Shown here: positions 9,518 to 19,054 of the stretch, in pieces
Layout: each line of letters begins with the position of its first letter
How positions within the stretch are numbered: the stretch's first letter is position 1
Origin: Orbilia blumenaviensis
Lineage: Eukaryota; Ascomycota; Orbiliomycetes; Orbiliales; Orbiliaceae
DNA length: 64,000 nucleotides
Direction: 5' to 3'
NCBI GenBank assembly: GCA_036872755.1
Contig: JAVHNS010000008.1
Span: 1,488,001-1,552,000, forward strand
Notes under the pieces: model-generated
Seen by the model: the letters and a program-made list of their open reading frames with translations, nothing else
Database searches by the model: none
What the model was told of the DNA's origin: nothing
Translations under genes and position numbers: made by a program

Positions 9518-10720
9518 ATGGCCGATGCTCCACCACCACCGTGTGTGCCATCCGTGGACGGAGCATCTAAACCGTCGTTTTGCAATTTTGCTGCTAGGCT
9601 CTTCTCCTTTGGCTCCAACTCTCTCGGACAACTTGGAATCTGCCATGTCGAGGATGTTCATGTTCCAACGGAGGTGTTCCCGCCCTCGCTCTCCACCATA
9701 AATATCTCAGCCGGTGGGAACCACACATTCATTTTTTCTAGAGATTCTAATATTGCTTACGCTACTGGTGACAATACATTTGGCCAATGCTCTGTTGCGT
9801 CATCATCTGTTCAACCTATTAGCAATGACCCGCCGTCTAAGTCAATTACGACCAAGTTTACGTCTATCCTCCCACCTAGCCCCACAGCACAGTGGCAAGC
9901 TATAGGCTCCGGGTGGCAGTTCTCGATATTTGTCTCTTCTGACAATACAGTATATGCTTGTGGTAATGGACCGCGTGGAGAACTTGGACTAGGCCCCTTC
10001 GTGACCACAGCCCAGTCCTTAACCCGAATAGCATCATTCCCACCGGCTGGTACTACGGTAGTACAGGTTGTTAGCAGTGTTGAACATACATTGGTATTAC
10101 TTTCAGATGGCCGCGTATACGGCTGGGGGAATGGACGAAAGGGCCAATTGGGTCCTCTTGCAAATGGTGAAAAGTATATTTGGGTGCCAATTGAACTTCA
10201 ACTAGATTTACCGGCTGGCTTTGAAGTGGCCGGGATTGCAGCAGGACGGGAGTTTTCCGCTTTCATATCCCTCAAGGGAGAAATCGAAGTCATTGGGAGT
10301 GACAAATGGGGTGTTATTAAGTCTAGGCCATCCATCAAGGTACCAGAATGGAAAACTTTCGCTGCTGGGTGGGGCGCTATCTACATCCTAACAGGTGAAG
10401 GAAGAGTTCTTGCCTGGGGTAGAGGAACACACGGTCAATTACCACCAGAGGATCTCCCATTGCTAGAAAAGTTAGCCGTGGGAAGCGAACATGCGATTGG
10501 AATCGGGTTGGACGGCAAGCTTTACGCTTGGGGATGGGGTGAACACGGAAACTGTGGGACGCTTAGCAAGGGACAAGGAGAGGTTGTAAGATGGAAACAC
10601 GAAATACCCATCGACTGGTCCATGGGAGCAAACTATAAGCTTCATGGAATAGCAGCGGGATGTGCCACAAGCTGGGTATGGATCATATCTTCGAAGGAGG
10701 CCGCTGAAGGTTCCAAATAA
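9518..10720 (+). CDS. ATS1: RCC1-repeat protein, Ats1/Kti13-like
   Basis: Single-exon protein of 400 residues made of RCC1-type beta-propeller repeats: LFSFGSNSLGQLG near the N-terminus, then VYACGNGPRGELGLG, VYGWGNGRKGQLG, VLAWGRGTHGQLP and LYAWGWGEHGN. The size, the N-terminal FGSN motif and the absence of extra domains fit Ats1/Kti13 better than nuclear RCC1. Ats1/Kti13 is the partner of Kti11/Dph3 that supports Elongator-dependent tRNA wobble-uridine modification and diphthamide synthesis. The start was chosen at the ATG in CACCATGG. Assignment to the RCC1 fold is certain; the orthology is inferred. It shares its promoter with RPS14. Confidence 0.8.
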   Translation: MADAPPPPCVPSVDGASKPSFCNFAARLFSFGSNSLGQLGICHVEDVHVPTEVFPPSLSTINISAGGNHTFIFSRDSNIAYATGDNTFGQCSVASSSVQPISNDPPSKSITTKFTSILPPSPTAQWQAIGSGWQFSIFVSSDNTVYACGNGPRGELGLGPFVTTAQSLTRIASFPPAGTTVVQVVSSVEHTLVLLSDGRVYGWGNGRKGQLGPLANGEKYIWVPIELQLDLPAGFEVAGIAAGREFSAFISLKGEIEVIGSDKWGVIKSRPSIKVPEWKTFAAGWGAIYILTGEGRVLAWGRGTHGQLPPEDLPLLEKLAVGSEHAIGIGLDGKLYAWGWGEHGNCGTLSKGQGEVVRWKHEIPIDWSMGANYKLHGIAAGCATSWVWIISSKEAAEGSK

Positions 10721-11186
10721 GATAAATACATGCCAAACGATACAGTAATACCGGAGCACGCTTTGATATCGAGGCGTCGTATACTACGAGACCAACCGGA
10801 GTAATGGTTGGAACAGGGATTGACATCGGCAGACAGCACATATCAATATAATCGAATATCCGGTCATTGGTGGATTCCATATGAAAGCCGGGTGCTCGCC
10901 GAAAAACCCAAATTATCACAGCAGAAATTGGTAGACTTCGCTTTCTTAGTTAAGCTTAGCTGATATGAAGCAGTTATCATTTCTGAGTGTCTTCGTTTAT
11001 AATCGGGTTCCAATGCAATGCCCAGGCTCAGGTTGTCCATAGGCATGTCTATATGCATGCGCATTCTCGATTTTGAAAGTCGTATCACGTGATCTTGAGA
11101 TGCTACTAACCTAAGAGACTCATTCGCGACATTCAATTGCAAAGATGCGATTCAGAGACTCCGCTTCGCCAACATTAAATCCCACC
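10721..11186. other. intergenic between ATS1-like and AAR2
   Basis: Both neighbours are on the plus strand, so this is the 3-prime flank of one and the promoter of the other. An alternative in-frame AAR2 start lies at 11145. Confidence 0.5.
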
Positions 11187-12629
11187 ATGACATCACTCAT
11201 CCTTCTCGGCCTCCCACCATCTTCCTTCTGCGCAATAGACCTAGCTTCATTCACAACCGCTCCTCGTTTCCGCGGGATCAAGAACATTCCGCCAGGAATC
11301 CACTTCTGCTACTTCTCTCCGACGTCTGATCCTATCGATCCGTCGAGCACTGAATCACGAATCACAGATCTCGAAAATCCAACATTGAACTCATCATCCC
11401 TCCACTTCCGTACTGGTTTCTTCTTTGTTACTTCTCCATCTATACCCTACATCATAAAAAAATGGTGTTCGAAAACGGAATCTCTCCTTTCCGAACCCGA
11501 AATCCCTCCGATCGAAATCGAAAACATTAAGAGGAGTCTTCAAGAAATACACCACGGTCACTTGAGTCCTTACGAGAAACTTCAAGTTCCCGAAGAGAAA
11601 CTACTTGTCTGGAACACCTTAGTTTCGACAACGTTATCTAAATCACAAGCCTCGCTAACGCGAATACTCGGTCCAAGCTGGGGCTGTGAGTCTACGCGGG
11701 AAACGAAATGGGAAAAAGAGGAACTGGACGAGGCCATAAGGTCGAAAACTGAAATCACTGGATCAAGAAAGTTTTTTGGACCAGAAAAGCCTCCGAGTGC
11801 CGAAAATGAGTCTACAAAGGAGGGTGGATCGTTAGGTTACACACAAGTAGACCTCAAACGCACATGGCCGTTGAATGCCGTTGGGAGGGAACGGACGGTG
11901 TGGGCAAGAGATAGAAGTTGGGTCCTCACGGACATATTCCGACGTTTATCCCCGGAGTATGAGGAACGACAGTCAAATAATAGTCTTGCAACAGCAGATT
12001 CAACGGCCCAGTCACTGTCAGGGAACCTACCATCATCAGAGGATACAGAAGAAGGGCAGGCCGCGCTGCTGGCCGAGTTGGTGGTCTCATATATTCTGAC
12101 AGTGTTGCTAGCCAATTATTCGTCTACCGTGCAGTTCAAACATCTCCTAGAAATATCTTTGACCGCAGGAGAAGCAATAAGGTCGCAGACTGACTACCTC
12201 GTTAAAGTAACAAACATAATCAAAGAAATGCTAAAAGCCGCGAGGTTAGTGGTTGGAGAAAAGGCAGAGAGCGAAGAGGAGGAAGATGACGAGGAAGCGG
12301 TGGGAGCCCCAGTCGAGGATAGTGTTTTAGAAGAGTTTGTGAGTGGTGGAGATGCATGGTTGATTAAGTTACTCAGAGGATTCAATCGGGAACTCAGGGA
12401 CGCTGACGAGGCAAAAGACGAGAAAGAGCTCGAAATACTTAGAGATTCGTTTGGAAAACTGGAAAGGGCTTGTCGGAGGCTCGGGTGGTACCTTGATGAC
12501 CAATATGTTAGGAAAGGAATGGTCGATTTACCACCGGAGGAAGGCGGTGGGAGAATAGAAGTAGAGCTCGAAGATATGGAAGGAGAGGATGAACGAGGGG
12601 AATTTGCGCCCGTGATTGTCGAGCTATAG
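11187..12629 (+). CDS. AAR2: Aar2, U5 snRNP assembly factor
   Basis: Single-exon protein of 480 residues (494 if translation starts at 11145). Aar2 binds Prp8 during cytoplasmic U5 snRNP biogenesis and blocks Brr2 until nuclear maturation. The N-terminal domain is recognisable: ILLGLPPSSFCAIDL, then FRGIKNIPPGIHFCYFS. The C-terminal helical domain contains ELVVSYILTVLLANYSS and the conserved QFKHLLEISLTAGEAI region. Acidic runs (EEEEDDEE near residue 380) and an acidic C-terminus are present. I prefer the second ATG because its context is CCACCATGA and the conserved sequence begins three residues later. It converges with the tau55-type gene. Confidence 0.9.
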   Translation: MTSLILLGLPPSSFCAIDLASFTTAPRFRGIKNIPPGIHFCYFSPTSDPIDPSSTESRITDLENPTLNSSSLHFRTGFFFVTSPSIPYIIKKWCSKTESLLSEPEIPPIEIENIKRSLQEIHHGHLSPYEKLQVPEEKLLVWNTLVSTTLSKSQASLTRILGPSWGCESTRETKWEKEELDEAIRSKTEITGSRKFFGPEKPPSAENESTKEGGSLGYTQVDLKRTWPLNAVGRERTVWARDRSWVLTDIFRRLSPEYEERQSNNSLATADSTAQSLSGNLPSSEDTEEGQAALLAELVVSYILTVLLANYSSTVQFKHLLEISLTAGEAIRSQTDYLVKVTNIIKEMLKAARLVVGEKAESEEEEDDEEAVGAPVEDSVLEEFVSGGDAWLIKLLRGFNRELRDADEAKDEKELEILRDSFGKLERACRRLGWYLDDQYVRKGMVDLPPEEGGGRIEVELEDMEGEDERGEFAPVIVEL

Positions 12630-13205
12630 CTTAAGTGCTCAAGTTAGTACGCCTGTTTTCTGCAGTAGCTCGCTATAGTCGTATTAGTGGGTTTCACAGC
12701 CTATGCTATGAAATTCACGACCATACAAGAGAAGGGAGTCTACCATCACGTCGGATATCCCACATTCTGTGTGGGCCCGATGTTACTATACTGCATGAAA
12801 CCGACCTTCCGCGCCAAATGCGACTAAACTTGATGGGATTTTTACTTGTTAAATCTAAATGCCTGGTGTGTAATCTGGACATCCACCTACGTAACTACGC
12901 TAAGAAATGCGAATATGAAGGAGCCATGGATATGGCTATCCATCCCTCCAAATCTATGATTGGGGATATAGTTTGTAGCCCGTTGGTGGAATAGGTTCGT
13001 AATGCTTAGAACATATTTATTAATTAATTGGCAGCTGGCTTAACATCTATGCCAATTAGTTGGAACTTGAAATATTTATTTAGACGGTGGAAATGAATGC
13101 TCAGAGAAAGGTTCCAGGTGAACAGCTCGCCTTGTGCAACTACATCCGAGGCTACGGAGGTCTCGTGTAAAATGTATTCGCCTTACAGTACTAGCCTATT
13201 TATCT
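12630..13205. other. convergent intergenic region
   Basis: Lies between the stops of AAR2 (+) and the tau55-type gene (-). It contains a plus-strand open frame at 12635-12994 without an ATG start or recognisable domain, which I regard as chance. Confidence 0.5.
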
Positions 13206-14281
13206 TTATATTTTTGCACTTTCCCCTTTGTTCACGACTTCGTCCCTACCAGGGCCCTTAGACTCTGACATCTCAGTACTCAAAGTTTTCTCCACTCCAG
13301 TCCCCTTTGCGATCGGAAAATCCCAGGCCTCATCGCCACCGAACCACCAATTCCTTTCCTCGCCACCACTTAAGAAACTGCAATCCCCATTTACTTCACA
13401 CGTCCACCCCCCCAAAACTCCCTTACCCCTCCACGGCAACACCGGTACCGGGACTTTATTCAAGTCTAATGTTCCGGTACTTTGAACCTCTTTGCCATCG
13501 ACGTCGATCCACTCTGGTGAAGAGTTTAAATCTTTCCGTTTATAAACAGAGCAAGAACATGTTCCAGCGCCAACATCCATTTCAGGATCACCAACAAGTG
13601 CTCTACCTGCTGCGATAACCGTCGCAGCGTGAGATACCAGTACAATCGCCTTTACTTGCGGGTGTACTTTATCAACATATTCAACAAGTCGGGTTAGCGC
13701 ATAGGCGGCGCGATTGTGTACCTGCGCCATAGTCTCACCCCGCACAGCAGGCGTTATTATTGGCTTGTAATCAGTATTCAAGTTTGAAAAGAATGTTTTC
13801 AAAAGCTCTGCAGTTGCAGGAAGTGGGTGGTCGAAGGGAGCGGTGCCGAACCATTCTCTGTATTTCGAATTCTTCCTTATCAGCTTGTATATATAGAATA
13901 TAAGTAGCAATGGATCTACGTACGCAATTCCGCCTTCTACACCCTCGATACCAAGTCCCAATTCATTCGCGATTGGAGCCGAGGTTTGCAAACACCGGTA
14001 ATATGGTGAAGAATATATCTGCTCAGGCTTGCTATCTAAGCTCGCGAGATGAACACCTAGCTGTCTAGCTTGATCGACACCGTATGATGTCAACGGAGGG
14101 TCTGAAGGGATTCCCGTTGGAGATTTGATAGTTGCATTGTAAGTTCCATCGTTGGAGACTACCCAGTTGGAGCGGAACTATTCAATTGATAAGGATTGCA
14201 TTACCGAGGTTAGCGGGGTAAGCTACAAGTGCTAGATGGATATCATACCCCATGGCGCACAATGTAAATTGTTTCAAGCAT
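13206..14281 (-). CDS. TFIIIC tau55-type histidine-phosphatase protein
   Basis: Likely the tau55 subunit of RNA polymerase III factor TFIIIC. Three exons (14281..14249, 14177..13924, 13857..13206) give 312 residues with closed phases. Exon 1 encodes only 11 residues ending in the phosphatase motif RHG; exon 2 continues FRSNW. Further phosphatase motifs are YSSPYYRCLQT and LVSHAATV. The C-terminal tail (about 205-280) has the TFIIIC-type module GGWTCEVNGDCSFLSG followed by GEERNWWF. Together the two domains are the hallmark of fungal tau55. The second intron (13923..13858) is 66 nt and lacks an in-frame stop, so retention would add 22 hydrophobic residues. A plain phosphoglycerate-mutase-like annotation is the alternative. 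Confidence 0.85.
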
Positions 14282-14769
14282 CGTAGATTTTCAGCGATAG
14301 TAAGTTTACAGACAAAGCGCAGCGGAATCCGGGAGGGGAATGAGAGGGAACAGTTGTACGGACAACAATTGTTAGCCCAAAAGCCGATTCGGCTGAAACT
14401 TACAAGTCTTTGTTGGATTCTATGTGTTGTGTAGACGCCAAGCAAAGAGTCCAAGGTATGCAGCTATGCAATACCAACGAGACCATAGTGTAATGCCGCA
14501 TTTCTGGACCTGAGCTGGCGCTCGCTTGCATTAAAATTTAGTGTTAGAATAAGTCGACTCTGTGGTCTGGAACCCATGCTAACCTATTATGTACGTGACC
14601 TACGGCATTTCTACGGCTTCGACATGCAGGAGCATCAAGGGCAGAAGGGATCGCCCGCCTGGGCCGAGTCCCATCAAAATCCTGAACATGAAAGGAGGCA
14701 AACCTGGGTACTAAGGTATGTATGTATTGACTTAGGACCCATAATTTTGTATTTGCACGGTGAATACGT
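14282..14769. other. promoter side of the tau55-type gene
   Basis: No gene recognised. It contains the minus-strand promoter of the tau55-type gene and leads into the methyltransferase relic. Confidence 0.4.
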
Positions 14770-15450
14770 ACATAAGAACTACTTTACTAGCAAATTTGCA
14801 GACGGAAGGAGATGATATTAATCTGTGTGGGCCCTAATTGATATCAATATCAATATTATCATGCTTTAGAACCGCTTCGACTACTAACAGTCTCTATATT
14901 ACAGTCATCTCGTCAATTTCCGAAGATCAGAAGGGGCAATTGACCTATCTCTAATTAACGAAAACCCGGAGAATATATTGGATACAAAAGGCTTCTGGTG
15001 GGACATGGGCTCAACATATTGCAAACAAGTTCCCTGATGCTTCCATCGTGGCAAGTGGTATGCATGGCAGCTTCCCCATATTCGGCATAAAACTTTGAAG
15101 AGTTCATGGGAATTAAGAACCCTACTGACTAATTAATCCATATATAGGAGGCTAAGGAGTGGACCAAAGGGGTTACTGCAAAGGCTGTATCGGCGCTGAA
15201 AAATAGTAACAACCATCTTTATAACGAGCTGTAAGTCATATTTTATCCATACTCTTATTCCTATATACTATCAAACCAACTCTTGTATAGTTATGCTACG
15301 TAATGTGTAGCCGGAGTAAAGATCTAGATTAAGTCGTCTCTATTACAGAATATTGTGCCGGCTGATGCCAGAAATTGTGTTGATAGCATTAGATATCATG
15401 AGACCGGCAAGGAATTCGAAGCGAATGATGAACTAATGCAACATTAAAAT
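14770..15450 (+). pseudogene. relic of a LaeA/UMTA-type SAM methyltransferase
   Basis: Decayed coding sequence in several frames. Fragments in order: YFTSKFADGRR (compare the ENGRRYH region of the family); then, after an intron-like gap with CTACTAACAG and a TTACAG acceptor near 14902-14905, INENPENILDT; then, shifted by one frame, GGTWAQHIANKFPDASIV (the SAM-binding glycine motif region); then, after a second intron-like gap, EWTKGVTAKAVSALKNS. Stops, shifts and loss of the LDIGTGTG core show that it cannot encode an active enzyme. Family membership comes from the order and spacing of motifs. Boundaries are approximate. Confidence 0.6.
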
Positions 15451-15840
15451 TTTATGACAGGGCTCGAGCGTTTTCAGAATGATACTTACCTACATTGTAA
15501 ATGCTTATAAAATACCTAGACATGTAAAAATAGATGTGATAAGGCGATTGGTGTGAGTATGCACTCTGAACCAAGCCGCTACCTGAGAGTAGCCCAAATA
15601 GTTGCGTTAATTACAAGTTTTTCCTGAGCCTGAGCTCTTGAGCAGGTGGTCCTAATAAGAGATCATGGTGGGGCGACCGCTGCGAGCAAATTTGGCCCCT
15701 CAAATAAACCTCTTATCGCCCCTCTTCTCCCACGCTCCATCTCCACCCACAATTCAAGCCCGCCCCCGCGTATCCTCTGACGCACATACTGATCTCCCAA
15801 CTACACTCTACGAGAAAAAAAACTTTAACTATCTATCAAA
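15451..15840. other. FKBP12 promoter and leader
   Basis: Upstream region of the FKBP gene. The last 120 bases are pyrimidine- and C-rich (15710-15800), as in leaders of highly expressed fungal genes, and end in ATCAAA just before the ATG. Confidence 0.5.
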
Positions 15841-16167
15841 ATGGGTGTCACTAAAGAGCTGATCTCCCCCGGCGACGGAATCCACTACCCTCAGAAAGGC
15901 GACAAGGTCACCATGCACTACACAGGGACCCTCACCAACGGCAAAAAGTTTGACTCCTCCGTCGACCGCGGCGAACCATTCGTGACGAAAATCGGCGTCG
16001 GTCAAGTCATCAAGGGTTGGGACGAAGGTGTTCCCCAGATGTCACTCCGTGAAAAGGCCAAGTTGACAATCACCGGCGACTACGCTTACGGCGAGCGTGG
16101 ATACCCAGGCCTGATTCCTCCTAACGCGACTTTGATCTTTGAGGTGGAGCTCTTGAAAATTAACTGA
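15841..16167 (+). CDS. FPR1: FKBP12-type peptidyl-prolyl isomerase
   Basis: Cytosolic prolyl isomerase of 108 residues, the usual single-domain length, and the expected target of FK506 and rapamycin. Family landmarks: [53 protein letters not shown] and a short C-terminus ending ELLKIN. The conserved drug- and substrate-pocket residues (Tyr in HYTG, Phe and Asp in FDSS, Trp in KGWDEG, Tyr in YAYG) are present. It is intronless here and has a strong C-biased codon usage relative to neighbours, consistent with high expression. An in-frame upstream extension from 15665 reads through the leader and is not needed. It converges with the GH79 gene. Confidence 0.95.
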   Translation: MGVTKELISPGDGIHYPQKGDKVTMHYTGTLTNGKKFDSSVDRGEPFVTKIGVGQVIKGWDEGVPQMSLREKAKLTITGDYAYGERGYPGLIPPNATLIFEVELLKIN

Positions 16168-16894
16168 AGAAATGCTTAAGACGTGTCACTGTCTTTCTGA
16201 GTTTGAAGGGGATTGGGGATATGGTTTCATTTTTTAAGGCGCTGGAGGGCTGATGCTCTGTGCTTGAGGGCTATCGAATGATCCGCTGTCATACTCAAGG
16301 GATTTACGTGGAGATGGAACGGTTCGGGGTATGAGACGAGGTTGGAAGACACTTAATGTTTGCCTGTGGATTTTAATGTATTTATTAAGAGTCAAACGCA
16401 AGCTCTGGGAAGAACACACACCCATTCGAAAACTTCTGAATCAGTCCTTACCATCAAAGCTCCCGTGCATGAGTAATGTGGCTCCGGGAGAAGCCCCTGT
16501 CGATTATGTTTGATGGGTAGCCACAACTATCAAGAACTCAGCATATACGTATATCCTGATTTAAGTATCAGGTAATATTATATTCACCTACTTGCTTAAG
16601 CAGGGACCTATATACACGAACACCTAATCTAATGCCTTAAAGGCGTCTATAGTCCTCTATTTGCACAAGGGCATCCAGTGCCACAAGATCCCCAAAGCCC
16701 AACATATACGGGAGACAAATCCTCAAAACAACCATGAAACAAAATAAGAAAAAATGAATGATCCAACTCCGGAAACATTATCCCACCCAAAGAGAGCGTA
16801 CCAAAAGAAGGCTAACGTTAACAAGATGAGCTCGAGCCTACACATATGGGTATTGCATGAAATCGAAAGCCCAAAAAGGTATCGTTATCGATAC
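16168..16894. other. convergent intergenic region
   Basis: Shared 3-prime flank of FKBP12 (+) and the GH79 gene (-). No frame with a recognisable domain and no RNA gene. Confidence 0.5.
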
Positions 16895-19054
16895 TTATTT
16901 AACTTTCTCATCAACCAGCAATACTGCTTCAGATGCCAATATCTGAAATCTAACGCTCCCAGTTTTGTCGACGATTACGGTCCCCGGCCTTGGAGCACTT
17001 GTAACTTCTCCGGTTTCCTCACTGAATGCGATACCGCTGACATTGACCCCACTTTTAGCGTTCAATCCGGGACCCCGAAGTCGCACCAACTTGAGACGAT
17101 GATTTGGCTGAAAGCCGGTCAGGGTGACCGACGTCAAATTCCTCGGACCTTGCGTACCAAATCCAGACGGTGACGGTCCAGAGCAAGAAGGGCAATCTAG
17201 TACATTTTCGTCCGAAGTATTATAACGAGATAAATTCAAGATGACGGCGCGTGCGAGGAAAACCCCATCACCCAAGGGGAAATCCCCTATATCAGAAGCT
17301 TGAGGTTTCATGATAACTTTAGCTGTAGAGGTAAGAGCTGTAGGTACTGGGTAAATTGAGTAGCTGGTACTTGTGAGTGGTTTCGCTCGGCTGACGGTCT
17401 TGGTCGTGGTTAGGAGTCGAGTCGTCCAGATGGTTGATCTGACTTGTGATGTTATGGTTCTCTTCGATGTACTTCTAATATAAGTGATAGATGGCACAAC
17501 AGTCGTAGTGACTCGGGGAGATACAATTCGGATCGTTCGGACAACCATCCTCCCATTTGTAAGCCGTACTCTTGTCGTAGTGGTTTTGGTGACTGAAAGT
17601 GTCGTCCTCTTGGATATTGTGGTAGGTTTTGTTATAGTAATGACTGTAGAGGTAGTGATTGTTTTAACAGACTTAACCACAGACCTGATTGTTCTCGTGA
17701 GTACATCCTTGATAGTTTCAAGCCTATCCACGAGGGCTATCGTGCTTGTCGCGAGTACCGTAGTACTAAAAGTCATCGTCGTAGTCCCAGGCGCATCTAG
17801 GTCTGGCTTCTGCACCCGGTTTGAGTATAAACCGTACACGGCGAGATCTGGAGGGTTGTCTGGTAGTGAGACCGGTGTAACCAGAAACTTTGTGGTAGAA
17901 CCCTGTTCTGGAAGTGCCAGAGCCTCAGCAAGGAAGTATACACCGTAGGACATGGGCCGGACACCTGATGAAAGCCCGCCAGCACCTTTGGGGATGAGAA
18001 GGGAATATGCAGTCGTTGGGCCGTTATGGAAGTATATTCGCTCGATGTTCTTGGTGGCGGCAGAGAGAGCGTAATTGACGAGCCAGAGAGCAGACCCAAA
18101 TGTATCAGAAATATTGACCGCCCCACTGCAGCTCACGCTATTGGATTCTGCGAGTGTGAACCGGGCACCCCCAGCTTCCGCGGCGACAATCTCAGGGTCG
18201 AAGCGCTGCAACTGCTCTCTGAGTGTACCATGGTCGACCAATCGATCGAGATTTTGGTTCCCAGAGCAGGCGCTTTGAGGGTAGAAGTGTAACGAGTAAG
18301 TTGGTATCTTGAACTCGGTACCATTAATACCAGCCTTTATTAATGAGCTAAGATCGAATCCGTCTTCCAAAGACCCTGCAAATACTGCAGGTTGGAATCG
18401 AACATTTGGGAGAACGGCCTTCATTAGATTTGCTACAGTCTTCCATTCTTCCGCATACTCTATGCCCGTCCAATTTTGCGGCCTGTGTTTACTAGTTGAA
18501 CTAAAAAGGTCAACTTCATTCCCAATCTCGAAGAGATCGACCTGCGGAATATTCTTATCCGCTGCTACCGCAAACTCGATAGTGTTATCCCAATTATCCG
18601 TTGAATTACCTAAATTCAGGCCAAATGTGATCTGTGTATCGTCCGGGAAATAACCTCTGATCAAGTTAAAGTACGACGGGCCGATCAGATATTGCGAGGA
18701 AGGATTGGCGGTCCATATAACTGGCTTATTGAAGTTTGGTACGTAGGTAGTCTTATCCATTGCGGATCCTCCAAGGCGGATACCAGGTCGGCCTCCAGTT
18801 TTCGACCTCCAAATACTCATGAGGTTATTTAGCATCTGGGTTTGTACGAACCCAGGCATTGCATTATGCTCTAGCGAATAGCCGACGAACGATCGATCCA
18901 TTGTAGGCGCAGCGGCCACATTTGAAAGTGTCGGTGAGACATTGATGACAGTTGCTCTCTTTAAACTTAACTGCGCATGGGACTTCGTCGTGAAAAAACA
19001 GTGTATGCAAAGGAAAGTAAGTAACGCCGACCTGATCCACGACCGCAAACCCAT
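16895..19054 (-). CDS. secreted GH79 glycoside hydrolase with Thr-rich insertion
   Basis: Single-exon protein of 719 residues. GH79 enzymes (beta-glucuronidase and relatives) release glucuronic acid-type residues from proteoglycans such as arabinogalactan. A signal peptide covers about residues 1-28. The TIM barrel carries FEIGNEVD, with Glu180 as the likely acid/base, and LAESNS, with Glu303 as the likely nucleophile. The C-terminal beta-domain starts near 400 (AVYGLYSN), but about 165 residues (421-585) rich in Thr, Ser, Arg and Lys interrupt it. The beta-domain then resumes (GVFLARAVILNLS) and runs to the end (RPGTVIVD, VRFQILASEAVLLV). The insertion has no stops or frame change, so it is translated. 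The start is the MGLRS methionine at the signal peptide; the open frame extends upstream without an ATG. Substrate cannot be told from sequence. Confidence 0.87.
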   Translation of the reverse strand: MGLRSWIRSALLTFLCIHCFFTTKSHAQLSLKRATVINVSPTLSNVAAAPTMDRSFVGYSLEHNAMPGFVQTQMLNNLMSIWRSKTGGRPGIRLGGSAMDKTTYVPNFNKPVIWTANPSSQYLIGPSYFNLIRGYFPDDTQITFGLNLGNSTDNWDNTIEFAVAADKNIPQVDLFEIGNEVDLFSSTSKHRPQNWTGIEYAEEWKTVANLMKAVLPNVRFQPAVFAGSLEDGFDLSSLIKAGINGTEFKIPTYSLHFYPQSACSGNQNLDRLVDHGTLREQLQRFDPEIVAAEAGGARFTLAESNSVSCSGAVNISDTFGSALWLVNYALSAATKNIERIYFHNGPTTAYSLLIPKGAGGLSSGVRPMSYGVYFLAEALALPEQGSTTKFLVTPVSLPDNPPDLAVYGLYSNRVQKPDLDAPGTTTMTFSTTVLATSTIALVDRLETIKDVLTRTIRSVVKSVKTITTSTVITITKPTTISKRTTLSVTKTTTTRVRLTNGRMVVRTIRIVSPRVTTTVVPSITYIRSTSKRTITSQVRSTIWTTRLLTTTKTVSRAKPLTSTSYSIYPVPTALTSTAKVIMKPQASDIGDFPLGDGVFLARAVILNLSRYNTSDENVLDCPSCSGPSPSGFGTQGPRNLTSVTLTGFQPNHRLKLVRLRGPGLNAKSGVNVSGIAFSEETGEVTSAPRPGTVIVDKTGSVRFQILASEAVLLVDEKVK

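Noticed and set aside
12635..12994. 119-codon plus-strand frame downstream of AAR2
   Set aside because: No ATG start and no recognisable domain; it sits in a convergent 3-prime region.
15665..15840. In-frame upstream extension of FKBP12
   Set aside because: It reads through the C-rich leader; 108 residues from 15841 is the normal full length and the family starts there.
17484..17948. 154-codon plus-strand frame rich in Val/Ile/Thr
   Set aside because: It is the antisense of the Thr-rich insertion of the GH79 gene; repeated ACN/GTN codons keep the opposite strand open.
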